64,000 bases of DNA from an uncultured Pseudomonadota bacterium (GCA_903879335.1 CAIRLC010000010.1:86632-150631); one strand, 5' to 3'. Positions 25,968-37,183 are shown, numbered from the stretch's first letter. Made by a program: numbers and translations. The notes: generated by a model not told the origin, from the letters alone.

Positions 25968-26360
25968 ATGAGCATGACTGCCGATGCACAGGTCGCGCTG
26001 ATCGCGCGTCTTTTTGACGCCTTCAACGCCCATGACGCTGACGGTGTCGGCGCATGCATGACGGACGACGTGGTCTTTGATGCAGCCGTCGGCGCTGAAG
26101 TCTACGGCACGCGTACGATCGGCCGAACGGCCGTCGCAGCGGGTTTTGCCAAGACGTTTAAGGATTTGCCCGATGTGCGCTGGGACGATGTCACCAGCTA
26201 TCCGGGCGCCGATGACTACGTGACGACGACCTGGGTGATGCGTGCTACGCGCCCCGATGGTCTGCGTCTGGAAGTGGAAGGCATTGATCTTTTCACGTTG
26301 AAAGATGGTCTCGTGTCCAACAAGCGCGCTTTCCGTAAGGAGCGCCCACTGCAGAAGTGA
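25968..26360 (+). CDS. tauX: SnoaL/NTF2-like protein, probable taurine dehydrogenase small subunit TauX
   Basis: A 130-residue protein of the SnoaL/ketosteroid-isomerase-like (NTF2) fold. It opens with a helix LIARLFDAFNAHDADG, then VVFDAAVGAEVYG, and ends in a strand pair (VEGIDLFTLKDGLVSNKRAF). It lies 4 bp upstream of the DAO-type FAD oxidase gene and is clearly co-transcribed with it. In taurine dehydrogenase the small subunit TauX precedes the FAD subunit TauY and, as I recall, has this fold. The name therefore rests on order and fold plus the following xsc. Alone it would be an unassigned NTF2-like protein. Confidence 0.72.
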   Translation: MSMTADAQVALIARLFDAFNAHDADGVGACMTDDVVFDAAVGAEVYGTRTIGRTAVAAGFAKTFKDLPDVRWDDVTSYPGADDYVTTTWVMRATRPDGLRLEVEGIDLFTLKDGLVSNKRAFRKERPLQK

Positions 26361-26364
26361 TGTT

Positions 26365-27747
26365 ATGAGTACCGCTCCACAGACTGCATACGATCCGCTG
26401 TACGATCCCCTGAAGGACGCGACCCCAGGTCACGGCCGAGAATACGCGCCAACGTACTGGGTCGATAGCGCGGGACCCGCTCCCGAGGATGACGGCCCGA
26501 TCCGCGCTGACGTGGATGTCGAAGTGGCAGTGATCGGTTCGGGTTACACCGGCCTGTCGGCCGCCGTGCACCTGGCCCGCGACCACGGCATCAGCGCCGT
26601 GGTGCTTGAGGCTAATCGTGTCGCCTTTGGGTGTAGCACCCGTAACGGTGGCCAGGGTCAGTTCGCGACCGGACGTTTGAAGCGTTCGGGCTGGATCGAC
26701 CGTTGGGGCGTTGATATCGCCCGTGGGATGCACGCGGAATGCATGGAAGCGTTTGATCTCTTCCGATCGCTGCTCGCTGAACCCTTGGTTCAGCCCGACG
26801 CCGTCGATGACGGACATATCTACGCGGCGCATCGGCCTTGGGCCCTTGAAAAACTCAAAGCCGAAGTGCAAGTGCTCAATGACGTCTTCAACTATCCAGC
26901 CAAAGTGCTGACGGCGGAAGAGACGCGCGAGCAGCACTTCTTTGACCGCGAATGCTGTGGCGCGCAGTTCGAACCCGATGGCGTGGCCGTGCACCCGGCG
27001 AAGTACGCGTTTGGTTTGTTGCGCCTGGCGCGCAGTCTCGGCGTGAAGGTACACCCGTCGAGCCCGGTCCAAGGTTGGCGTCGTCAGGGGGATCGTTACA
27101 TCCTCTCAACGCCCGGCGGTGATGTACGTGCCAAGCGCGTCATTGTGGCCACCGCCGGCTACACGGCGCCGGGCCTGCATGCGCTGACCCGCCACCGGCT
27201 CTTTCCGATCCTGTCGAACTCGATCGTCACGCGTCCATTGAGCGACGACGAGATTGCCGATTGTGGGTTTAAGTCCGGAGCCTTCTACACCGATACGCGC
27301 ATCCTCCGGCACTACTATCGCTTCATTGCGAGTGCTAAGCGCGTCCAGATCGGTAGTCGCAGCGCCGTGTACGGTCGCGATGCAGCCAATCCAAAGCACC
27401 TGGCCCGGTTACGCGGTGCGCTCGGGCGTAAGTTCCCGGCGCTGGACGGTATCGACCTCGACTACTCGTGGTGGGGCTGGGTCGACGTCGGCCACGACAT
27501 GATGCCGCGGATTTTTAAGCCCGATGCGAATGAACATATTTATTACTCGCTCGCCTACGGCGGCAACGGAGTCATGTACTCCGCGCAGGCTGGGCGCCGC
27601 GTGGCGGCCTTGTGCGCAGGCCAAGCGATGCCGGCATTGCCGATTTTCCAGTCGGTCTTGCCGACGGAAGGCGTGTTAACGCCATTCCGTCGCCTCGGCC
27701 AACAGTTACTGTACATCTGGTATTTCACTAACGATGAGCGGCCCTAA
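26365..27747 (+). CDS. tauY: DAO-family FAD oxidoreductase, probable taurine dehydrogenase large subunit TauY
   Basis: Predicted to oxidise taurine to sulfoacetaldehyde and ammonium, passing electrons to cytochrome c. The protein is 460 residues, with the dinucleotide motif VAVIGSGYTGLSAAVHLA near residue 53, then CSTRNGGQGQF and a C-terminal YSLAYGGNGVMYSAQAG, typical of D-amino-acid/glycine oxidases. I start at ATG 26365 (MSTAPQTAY) rather than the upstream in-frame start at 26305, which would overlap tauX. xsc begins 62 bp downstream, which makes taurine a better guess than gamma-glutamylputrescine or another amine for this family. Confidence 0.8.
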   Translation: MSTAPQTAYDPLYDPLKDATPGHGREYAPTYWVDSAGPAPEDDGPIRADVDVEVAVIGSGYTGLSAAVHLARDHGISAVVLEANRVAFGCSTRNGGQGQFATGRLKRSGWIDRWGVDIARGMHAECMEAFDLFRSLLAEPLVQPDAVDDGHIYAAHRPWALEKLKAEVQVLNDVFNYPAKVLTAEETREQHFFDRECCGAQFEPDGVAVHPAKYAFGLLRLARSLGVKVHPSSPVQGWRRQGDRYILSTPGGDVRAKRVIVATAGYTAPGLHALTRHRLFPILSNSIVTRPLSDDEIADCGFKSGAFYTDTRILRHYYRFIASAKRVQIGSRSAVYGRDAANPKHLARLRGALGRKFPALDGIDLDYSWWGWVDVGHDMMPRIFKPDANEHIYYSLAYGGNGVMYSAQAGRRVAALCAGQAMPALPIFQSVLPTEGVLTPFRRLGQQLLYIWYFTNDERP

Positions 27748-27809
27748 TCGAACGCGTTTTGGGCGTGATTTGTGCCGTAGGGATTGACCCGAACAAGGGG
27801 GAATTGCTG

Positions 27810-29585
27810 ATGAAGATGACGACTGAAGAGGCTTTCGTAAAGGTTCTGCAACGCCACGGTATCGAGCATGCCTTTGGCATCATCGGTTCGGCGTTTATGC
27901 CGGTCTCTGACCTGTTCCCCAAAGCCGGTATTACCTTCTGGGACGTCGCCCATGAAACGAACGGCGGCATGATCTGCGACGGATACACCCGCACGACCGG
28001 CAAGATCGCGATGGCGATTGCGCAAAACGGCCCTGGCGTGACCGGTTTCGTGACGGCGATCAAGACCGCGTACTGGAACCACACGCCAATGTTGCTCGTG
28101 ACGCCGCAAGCGGCGAACAAGACCATCGGTCAGGGTGGCTTCCAAGAAGTGGAGCAGATGGCGCTCTTCCGCGACATGGTCTGCTACCAAGAAGAAGTGC
28201 GCGATGCGTCGCGCATTCCCGAAGTACTTAACCGCGTGATCTGCAAGGCGAAGCGCCTGTCAGGTCCTGCCCAGATCAATATCCCGCGTGATTTCTTCAC
28301 GCAGGTCATTGATGTGGCACTGCCTGAAGTCGTGGAATTTGAGCGTCCGCAGGGCGGCGCTAAGGCGATCGCCGAAGCCGCTGAGTTGCTCTCAAAGGCC
28401 AAGAAGCCCGTCATCCTGTCGGGTGCGGGCGTCGTGCTTGGCAATGCGATCCCGGACCTCGTGGCCCTCGCTGAAAAGCTGGATGCAGCCGTCTGCAACA
28501 ACTACCAGCACAACGACTCCTTCCCAGGCAGCCACCGCTTGGCGGCCGGCCCACTGGGCTATAACGGCTCGAAGGCCGCGATGCGCCTGATTGCCGAAGC
28601 CGACGTCGTGCTCGCTTTGGGGACCCGCCTGAATCCGTTCTCGACACTGCCAGGCTACGGCCTTGATTACTGGCCGAAGACGGCGAAGGTCATCCAGGTC
28701 GACATCAATGCCGACCGCATCGGGCTCACAAAGCCGGTGGCGGTGGCCATTTGCGGTGACTCCAAGCTCGTGGCGCGCCAGTTGTTGGCCCAGTTGGCGC
28801 CGACCGCGGGTGACGCGGGTCGTGCGGAACGCGTCGCCAAGATCGCGGCGGAAAAAGCCGCTTGGGCGACGGAACTCGCTGGCTTGGATCATGAAGATGA
28901 CGATCCAGGCACCGACTGGAACGCGGAGTGCCGGGCACGCGAGCCGGAGCACATGGCGCCGCGTCAGGCCTGGCGCGCCATCATGGCTGGATTGCCGAAG
29001 GACGCGATCATCTCCTCCGATATCGGCAACAACTGCGCCATCGGTAACGCCTACCCCTCCTTCGAGAAGGGTCGGAAGTACCTCGCGCCAGGTCTCTTCG
29101 GTCCGTGCGGCTACGGCTTTCCGTCGATTATCGGTGCGAAGATCGGTAACCCCGATGTACCGGTCGTCGGCTTCGCCGGTGACGGCGCCTTCGGCATCTC
29201 GATGAACGAGATGACCTCGGTGGGTCGTGACGAGTGGCCGGCGATCACGATGGTGATCTTCCGCAACTACCAGTGGGGCGCCGAAAAGCGCAATTCGATC
29301 CTTTGGTACGACAACAACTTTGTTGGCACTGAGCTCGATCCGAACCTGTCCTACGCACGCGTGGCCGAAGGCTGTGGACACAAGGGTGTTTGTGCTCGCA
29401 CCACTGAAGAATTGACCGCGGCCTTGCGCACCGCTTGTGAAGAACAGCAGAAGGGCATCACGACCTTCATCGAAGTGCTGCTCAACCAGGAACTCGGTGA
29501 GCCGTTCCGTCGCGATGCGATGAAGAAGCCCGTCGTTGTCGCCGGCATCAGCCGCGACGATATGCGTCAGCAGATCGTCGAGTAA
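27810..29585 (+). CDS. xsc: Sulfoacetaldehyde acetyltransferase Xsc
   Basis: A thiamine-diphosphate enzyme converting sulfoacetaldehyde and phosphate to acetyl phosphate and sulfite, the desulfonation step of taurine breakdown. The 591-residue sequence matches Xsc strongly: MKMTTEEAFVKVL at the start, then GIEHAFGIIGSAFMP, YWNHTPMLLVTPQAANKT and IGQGGFQEVEQM. The TPP-binding GDGAFGISMNE ... YQWGAEKRNS is in the C-terminal domain. Start at ATG 27810, preceded by AAGGGGGA; a longer frame from 27759 lacks homology. It is followed by a hairpin and then tauZ. This is the most secure anchor for the taurine pathway. Confidence 0.96.
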   Translation: MKMTTEEAFVKVLQRHGIEHAFGIIGSAFMPVSDLFPKAGITFWDVAHETNGGMICDGYTRTTGKIAMAIAQNGPGVTGFVTAIKTAYWNHTPMLLVTPQAANKTIGQGGFQEVEQMALFRDMVCYQEEVRDASRIPEVLNRVICKAKRLSGPAQINIPRDFFTQVIDVALPEVVEFERPQGGAKAIAEAAELLSKAKKPVILSGAGVVLGNAIPDLVALAEKLDAAVCNNYQHNDSFPGSHRLAAGPLGYNGSKAAMRLIAEADVVLALGTRLNPFSTLPGYGLDYWPKTAKVIQVDINADRIGLTKPVAVAICGDSKLVARQLLAQLAPTAGDAGRAERVAKIAAEKAAWATELAGLDHEDDDPGTDWNAECRAREPEHMAPRQAWRAIMAGLPKDAIISSDIGNNCAIGNAYPSFEKGRKYLAPGLFGPCGYGFPSIIGAKIGNPDVPVVGFAGDGAFGISMNEMTSVGRDEWPAITMVIFRNYQWGAEKRNSILWYDNNFVGTELDPNLSYARVAEGCGHKGVCARTTEELTAALRTACEEQQKGITTFIEVLLNQELGEPFRRDAMKKPVVVAGISRDDMRQQIVE

Positions 29586-29595
29586 ATCGGCTGCA

Positions 29596-29630
29596 GGGGC
29601 GCCAGGGATGACCTTGCGCCCCCTTTCTTA
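29596..29630 (+). terminator. Hairpin between xsc and tauZ, terminator or attenuator
   Basis: A GC-rich stem with one mismatch (GGGGCGCCAGG / CCTTGCGCCCC, loop GATGA) is followed by CCTTTCTTA. It would partly end transcription after xsc and lower expression of the exporter gene. Confidence 0.6.
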
Positions 29631-29652
29631 GGCCCTGAGACGGGGACTCACC

Positions 29653-30708
29653 GTGCACCTGAAAGATAAGCTCCCCGGGCTTGCGCTTGCCGCGATCGTC
29701 GCGAGTGCCTCAAAACTGTTGGCCGCGGCGCCCTGGGCCCAGGCCCACGGGTTCAGTCCGCTGACGCTGGCCATTGTTTTAGGCCTGCTGGCGGGTAATA
29801 CCTTTTATCCGGCCATCGCCGCAAAAGCGGGAGCCGGCATCGGTTTTTCACGACAGACCATTTTAAGAACGGGCGTCGTTCTTTATGGCTTCCGGTTGAC
29901 CCTGCAACAAGTGGGCAGCGTGGGCTGGGCTGGTGTTTTGATTGACGCGGTCGTGGTCCTCATGACGGTGGTCATCGCCTACCAAGTGGGTACACGTTGG
30001 TTAAAAATGGACCGGACCTCGGCACTGTTGGTCGGATCCGGCAGCGCCATCTGCGGCGCGGCCGCGGTGTTGGCCACAGAACCTGTGGTGCGAGGCAAGT
30101 CGGAACAGGTGAGTGTCGCGGTCGCAGGCGTTGTCATTTTTGGCACGCTGTCGATGTTCTTATACCCATTGCTGTACGCGCTGGATGGCGTTCGCGCCTA
30201 CATCCCCGGCGGTCCACACGGCTTCGGCGTTTATATCGGTTCGACCATTCATGAGGTTGCCCAGGTGGTCGCCGCGGGTCGTCAGGTGGGTCCGGAGGCG
30301 GCAGGACCGGCCCTGATTGCCAAGATGACTCGCGTCTTCATGTTGGCCCCATTTTTGGTGGGCCTTGCGCTGTGGATGCGCGGTCGGGGCGAAGACCACG
30401 AGTCTTCAATGAGCACGAAGCAAGCCTTGGCCGCCGTGCCGACCTTCGCGTTTTATTTCGTTGGGGCGGTGTTCCTCAACTCACTCAATGCGGCGATGGG
30501 GTGGTTCTCCGCAGCCGTCACCGATGGTCTATTCAATGTGGCGGTCTTCTTGTTGTCGATGGCGATGGCGGCGCTCGGCATGTCCACCCACTTCGGTACC
30601 TTGCGCCGTGCCGGTGGTAAACCGCTGCTCCTGACCGGGATCTTATTTATTTGGTTAGTCGTGGGCGGCGCCGCACTGAATCACTACGTGTTAGGAGCGT
30701 GGCGCTAA
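29653..30708 (+). CDS. tauZ: YeiH/TauZ family putative sulfate exporter
   Basis: A 351-residue inner-membrane protein of the YeiH (UPF0324, PF03601-type) family with about ten helices. Signatures are TLAIVLGLLAGNTFYP, TGVVLYGFRLTLQQVG, VGSGSAICGAAAVLATEPVV and YIGSTIHEVAQVVAAG. Family members next to xsc are called TauZ and are proposed to export sulfate, with sulfite also possible, formed from sulfonates; direct biochemical proof is limited. It starts with GTG 29653 after ACGGGGAC and is the last gene of the tauX-tauY-xsc-tauZ run, convergent with the PaiB-like gene. Confidence 0.85.
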   Translation: MHLKDKLPGLALAAIVASASKLLAAAPWAQAHGFSPLTLAIVLGLLAGNTFYPAIAAKAGAGIGFSRQTILRTGVVLYGFRLTLQQVGSVGWAGVLIDAVVVLMTVVIAYQVGTRWLKMDRTSALLVGSGSAICGAAAVLATEPVVRGKSEQVSVAVAGVVIFGTLSMFLYPLLYALDGVRAYIPGGPHGFGVYIGSTIHEVAQVVAAGRQVGPEAAGPALIAKMTRVFMLAPFLVGLALWMRGRGEDHESSMSTKQALAAVPTFAFYFVGAVFLNSLNAAMGWFSAAVTDGLFNVAVFLLSMAMAALGMSTHFGTLRRAGGKPLLLTGILFIWLVVGGAALNHYVLGAWR

Positions 30709-30711
30709 AGA

Positions 30712-30730
30712 CCCCGGCCTTAAGCCGGGG
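30712..30730. terminator. Short hairpin between convergent tauZ and PaiB-like gene
   Basis: CCCCGGC / GCCGGGG with a 5-nt loop lies over the stop codon of the PaiB-like gene, 4 bp after tauZ. There is no T-tract; probably a shared terminator. Confidence 0.45.
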
Positions 30731-31355
30731 TGATCGGTTCCTGCGCCAAAACCGCAACGTGGGTAGGGCTCAGGCCATCGGCCGCGAGTCCTGCGCGCAA
30801 GCCCTGCCGATCGCTCGCCACGCGATTTTGGCTGGCTTTGAATTTCCCCACCATCGACGTCACCTCAATGGTGAAGCCGACGATCGCGGCCAACATGCCC
30901 TCGATATAGTCAGGCGGCGCGTCCGATACCGCCCAAGGGTGGGCGCGGGGGCCCTCATGCCGGTTCGTCAGTTGGGTGACGATCTTCAGCAAGGGTTCAG
31001 GCTCGCGCGTCCATCGAATGTGGCCGCGCACATGCACCGCCTCATAGTTCCACGTCGGCACCGCTTTGCCGTGCTCGGCTTTGGACGGGTAGTGGTTCGG
31101 CGTGATGTAAGCATCAATCGCGCGAAAGACCGCGAGCACCTCACCGCCGTCGGCAACATGCTTGTGCATCGGGTTTGCTCGGGCGATGTGTCCGAGCAAT
31201 TCGAGTTTCCCGTCCCGTTCGACCAGTTCAACCGGGATGTGATCTGCGGTGGGTACGCCGTCCGCCAGGGTGATCAGCACGGCCAGCGGATGATCGCGGA
31301 TGACGGGCGCCAGCAGGACTGGGTCATCGACGCGAAAGTGGTTGGGTAAGTACAT
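30720..31355 (-). CDS. PaiB family FMN-binding protein
   Basis: A 211-residue FMN-binding split-barrel protein of the PaiB family (annotated as FMN-binding negative transcriptional regulators; biochemical function mostly unknown). The N-terminus MYLPNHFRVDDPVLLAPVI and the PLAVLITL, PNHYPSKAEHGKAVPTWNYE and GKFKASQNR segments are diagnostic. Start at ATG 31355, with GAGAGG upstream; a longer frame to 31541 is not supported and would overlap the permease. It sits between tauZ and the permease gene, convergent to the first and divergent from the second. A link to taurine is possible but not shown. Confidence 0.85.
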   Translation of the reverse strand: MYLPNHFRVDDPVLLAPVIRDHPLAVLITLADGVPTADHIPVELVERDGKLELLGHIARANPMHKHVADGGEVLAVFRAIDAYITPNHYPSKAEHGKAVPTWNYEAVHVRGHIRWTREPEPLLKIVTQLTNRHEGPRAHPWAVSDAPPDYIEGMLAAIVGFTIEVTSMVGKFKASQNRVASDRQGLRAGLAADGLSPTHVAVLAQEPITPA

Positions 31356-31483
31356 GCGGCGCGGCCTCTCAAGGATCAGACGAGCCGAAACGATGCCCTG
31401 ACGTGATCGTGATGTACAGGTTATTTTCTTTACTACACGGACGGGACGCGTAATGCTTCCAAACGGGAGAGGGGATACAAACG

Positions 31484-32872
31484 ATGAGTGAACAAGAATT
31501 ACCAAGCATCGATAGCGCCGAGACTGGGCTGCAGCGCTCACTGAAAGAGCGACATATGCGCATGATTGCGCTCGGCGGCGTCATCGGCGCGGGCCTCTTT
31601 GTGGGTAGCGGCGTCGTGGTGCAGGCGACCGGACCCGCCGCCGTTTTCTCCTTTGCGCTGACCGGACTCTTGGTCGTGCTGGTCATGCGGATGCTCGGCG
31701 AAATGGCGGCTGCGTTTCCGGCGGTGGGCGGCTTCTATGAGTACAACCGACTGGCCTTGGGCGAATTTGCCGGCTTCATGACCGGGTGGATGTACTGGTA
31801 CTTCTGGATCATTGTGGTGGCCTTCGAGGCGGTTGCGGGTACCAAGCTGCTCGTCGGTTGGTTTGGAAGCTCGTTACCCGGCATTCAGCCGTGGGAATAC
31901 ACCCTCGGACTCACCACGGTGTTCACCATCGTGAATCTGCTGTCCGTGCGCTCCTGGGGTGAGGCTGAATACTGGTTCGCATCGATCAAGGTCGCGGCCA
32001 TCACGCTCTTTCTGGTCATCGGCGTCGTCGTCGTGCTCGGCCTTTGGCACGGCGTGCCAGGCGGTTTTCATCTGCTGACCGAGAATGGTGGCTTCATGCC
32101 TAAGGGCATTGGTCCTGTGCTGACGGGTGCAGTGGCGGCCACTGGATTTTATTTTGGTTCCGAAATTGTCACGGTCGCGGCCGCTGAATCCGCAGAACCC
32201 GAGCGGGCGATTGCGCGGGCGACACAGTCCGTGGTGTCGCGCGTGCTGGTGTTTTACGTCGGTTCTATATTTCTGGTGGTGTGCATCGTGCCGTGGAATA
32301 CCCCGGCCATGGCCACCCCGTACGTCAGTGTCCTGGATGCGCTGCACGTGCCCTATGCCGGGACTGCGATGGGCATCGTGATCCTGACCGCGGTGTTGTC
32401 ATGCCTGAATAGCGGTGTCTTCGCCTCATCCCGCATGATGATGGCACTGGCGCGTCGCGGCGATGCGCCGAGTATTTTCGCGCGCTTGGACCGTCGTGGC
32501 GTGCCGGTGGCGTCCATCCTCGCCAGCATGACCTTCGCCTTTGTTGCCGTCTTCATGAACTACTTGTCGCCGGACAAAGTGTTCAAGTTTTTGGTCGACT
32601 CCTACGGCACGGTGGCTATCTTTGTGTATGTACTGATCGCCTTCGCGGAACTGGGCTTACGACGCCGTTTGGAGCGGGAGGCACCCGAGCGTCTGAAGGT
32701 GCGCATGTGGGCATTCCCATGGCTCACCATCCTCGCGATCGTCATGATGTTCTCGGTGCTTGGCGCCATGGCATTTATCCCCGAGCAGCAGAATCCTTTG
32801 CTGTTCGGTCTGATCAGCGCCGCGGTGATGGCCTTAGGTTACCTCTTTTTTCGGCGCGGTCGGACGGCCTGA
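31484..32872 (+). CDS. APC superfamily amino-acid permease (GabP/AAT-like)
   Basis: An inner-membrane secondary transporter of 462 residues and 12 helices. The AAT-family N-terminus is clear: LQRSLKERHMRMIALGGVIGAGLFVGSG, followed by VLVMRMLGEMAAAFPAVGGFYEY. Relatives import GABA, proline or aromatic amino acids in symport with protons. It lies between the taurine and sulfite/phosphonate genes and is the only obvious importer there, so it may carry taurine or 2-aminoethylphosphonate, both zwitterions resembling GABA and beta-alanine; this is inference. Convergent with sorB, with a hairpin at the junction. Confidence 0.9.
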   Translation: MSEQELPSIDSAETGLQRSLKERHMRMIALGGVIGAGLFVGSGVVVQATGPAAVFSFALTGLLVVLVMRMLGEMAAAFPAVGGFYEYNRLALGEFAGFMTGWMYWYFWIIVVAFEAVAGTKLLVGWFGSSLPGIQPWEYTLGLTTVFTIVNLLSVRSWGEAEYWFASIKVAAITLFLVIGVVVVLGLWHGVPGGFHLLTENGGFMPKGIGPVLTGAVAATGFYFGSEIVTVAAAESAEPERAIARATQSVVSRVLVFYVGSIFLVVCIVPWNTPAMATPYVSVLDALHVPYAGTAMGIVILTAVLSCLNSGVFASSRMMMALARRGDAPSIFARLDRRGVPVASILASMTFAFVAVFMNYLSPDKVFKFLVDSYGTVAIFVYVLIAFAELGLRRRLEREAPERLKVRMWAFPWLTILAIVMMFSVLGAMAFIPEQQNPLLFGLISAAVMALGYLFFRRGRTA

Positions 32873-32880
32873 TTGAGACA

Positions 32881-32906
32881 TACGGGGTGGGTCACTCCAC
32901 CCCGTA
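32881..32906. terminator. Bidirectional terminator between permease gene and sorB
   Basis: A perfect 10-bp stem (TACGGGGTGG / CCACCCCGTA) with a 6-nt loop lies 8 bp after the permease stop, and its loop contains the sorB stop codon. Confidence 0.72.
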
Positions 32907-33185
32907 CTGGCGAACGAGGTAGTCGACAATTTTGCCGGCTTCTTCATCGTTGACGGGTGCACCGAAGGCCTTGGTCATCTTCTTGACCTCAGCCTCCCAA
33001 TTGGCCCGCTTGAGGAATCCGCCGTTCATCTGGATGTAGTCGGCCGAATGACAGATGGAGCACCGTGCCATCACCAGCGCGGTATCGGTATCGGGGCTGA
33101 GCGCAACCTTGCTCTCATCAGCCAGGGTGACACCGCTGATGCACAGTCCGAGGAATACCGCGCTGAGCATTGAGACATTACGCAT
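32892..33185 (-). CDS. sorB: Monoheme cytochrome c subunit of sulfite dehydrogenase (SorB)
   Basis: A small periplasmic c-type cytochrome of 97 residues with a signal peptide (about 1-22), one heme site Cys42-Ser-Ile-Cys45-His46, and a likely distal Met70 in VKKMTKAFG, the pattern of SorB. It would take electrons from the molybdenum subunit and pass them to the respiratory chain. Its gene follows sorA by 13 bp with a GGAGGA-containing ribosome binding site in between, the order found in characterised SorAB. Confidence 0.88.
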   Translation of the reverse strand: MRNVSMLSAVFLGLCISGVTLADESKVALSPDTDTALVMARCSICHSADYIQMNGGFLKRANWEAEVKKMTKAFGAPVNDEEAGKIVDYLVRQYGVE

Positions 33186-33198
33186 GGACGGATCCTCC

Positions 33199-34404
33199 TT
33201 AGACGACGGTCAGCGTGACCGCTTGGATCACGTTGTTGTGATAACCCGGGTTGTTAAAAATCAGTTCCGATACCTGCGTGCTGCCCTGTCGATTCGTGGC
33301 GCGGGCCATCAGCACCAATGGCCCCGGATCCTGCGCGTTGAGACCGAACTGCCACGTCCGGAATGAAAAACGACCCAGATCGTCGCCGAGATCCGCCACA
33401 TTCCAGCTTCGTCCACCATCGCGCGAGACCTCAACACGGCGGATGCCGGCGCCTGAATCCCAAGCCAGGCCCTTCAAGGTCAGCGGGCTGCCGCGAGATA
33501 CCCGCTGGCCATCGGCATGACTCGTGATCACGGAATTGACGACGATTTCCGTGATTGGCGTCGTGGCGTCGTTTTCTTGTGAGATAAATCGATCAGCGAA
33601 CGCGAACTTACCTTTTGGAATGCGGTATGCGCTCGCCATCCAGAAATTGGCCAGTGGCTTACGCAGCGCTTGGATCGAAACCACTTGTTTCATCCAATAG
33701 GTCGCTGTCCAACCCGGCACGATCAAGCGTGCCGGGTAGCCATTGTGATGGGGCAGAGGCTCACCATTCATCGCATACGCAATGATGGTGTTCTCGTCCA
33801 CGGCCTTCCAGACCGGGATGCTCTTGATGAAATCAGGCGTCACATCCAGCGCGGGCCGATCCGCCCCATCAAACGCAATTTCGACCGTCTCTTTCGACAG
33901 TCCAGCGCGCTCCAAGACGTCTTTGAGTCGAACACCGGTCCAGCGCGCATTGCCCATTGCGCCGTAGCCCCATTCAACCCCGGGGACGTGAGGGTCGGAA
34001 AGACCGCGACGATTGCCTGAACATTGGCAGACGGCCACGAGTTCGACCGCTTCAAAGTCGCTCTTGAGTTGGTCGAGGGTCAGCTCATAGGGTTTCGTCG
34101 CGCCGTCACCCCCAATCGTCAGCCGCCATTCCCGGGCGTCGACCTCAGTGATACCCATCAAATGCCAACGAACGAAGAATCTGTCGTTTGGGGTAATGGC
34201 CGAACTGAAATCTGCGAGCGGGGTTTCGTAATTCGGGGGTCGGTAAGAGCGCTTAATCAGGGGCTGTTTGCCCGGCAGTCGTTCGAGCGTCGCTGAGTCG
34301 ATGGCGCCTTGGGGTAGGGCCGCGCGGGCCACTTGGCCTGCGATACCGGTGCTGAACGCGAGGCCCCCGAGGGCGGTCTGTAGAAGTGTGCGACGTGTCG
34401 TCAT
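33199..34404 (-). CDS. sorA: Molybdopterin sulfite dehydrogenase catalytic subunit (SorA)
   Basis: Oxidises sulfite to sulfate in the periplasm. It has 401 residues with a twin-arginine signal (MTTRRTLLQTALGGLAF ... ARA), needed to export a folded molybdoenzyme. The sulfite-oxidase core holds the molybdenum-ligand Cys128 in VCQCSGNRRG and substrate-site segments PNDRFFVRWH and WTATYWMKQV. A C-terminal dimerisation domain runs from about residue 290 (RVSRGSPLTLKGLAWDSG). Start at ATG 34404, which begins the Tat signal; the frame extends to 34449 without adding one. Together with sorB it would detoxify sulfite released by Xsc. Confidence 0.93.
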   Translation of the reverse strand: MTTRRTLLQTALGGLAFSTGIAGQVARAALPQGAIDSATLERLPGKQPLIKRSYRPPNYETPLADFSSAITPNDRFFVRWHLMGITEVDAREWRLTIGGDGATKPYELTLDQLKSDFEAVELVAVCQCSGNRRGLSDPHVPGVEWGYGAMGNARWTGVRLKDVLERAGLSKETVEIAFDGADRPALDVTPDFIKSIPVWKAVDENTIIAYAMNGEPLPHHNGYPARLIVPGWTATYWMKQVVSIQALRKPLANFWMASAYRIPKGKFAFADRFISQENDATTPITEIVVNSVITSHADGQRVSRGSPLTLKGLAWDSGAGIRRVEVSRDGGRSWNVADLGDDLGRFSFRTWQFGLNAQDPGPLVLMARATNRQGSTQVSELIFNNPGYHNNVIQAVTLTVV

Positions 34405-34437
34405 GTGGTGCCCCCTGCAATGTTTCCCGTAGCCCCC

Positions 34438-34467
34438 GCCGTAGGCCAAGTGTCTTCGACCTACGGC
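34438..34467 (-). terminator. Hairpin downstream of phnY
   Basis: An 8-bp inverted repeat GCCGTAGG / CCTACGGC with a 14-nt loop sits between the phnY stop and sorA. No T-tract, so only a possible terminator. The sorA promoter must also lie in or near this gap if sorAB is not read from phnY. Confidence 0.4.
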
Positions 34468-34478
34468 GTTCCTGCAAC

Positions 34479-37135
<2,657 letters not shown>

Positions 37136-37183
37136 TCAAAATCGTTGTAATTGAGGGCGAGTTAAACACGAAGCCGCCTAAAT

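Noticed and set aside
28392..29381. Long open frame (329 residues) antisense to xsc
   Set aside because: Fully opposite a secure Xsc coding region and without any domain signature.
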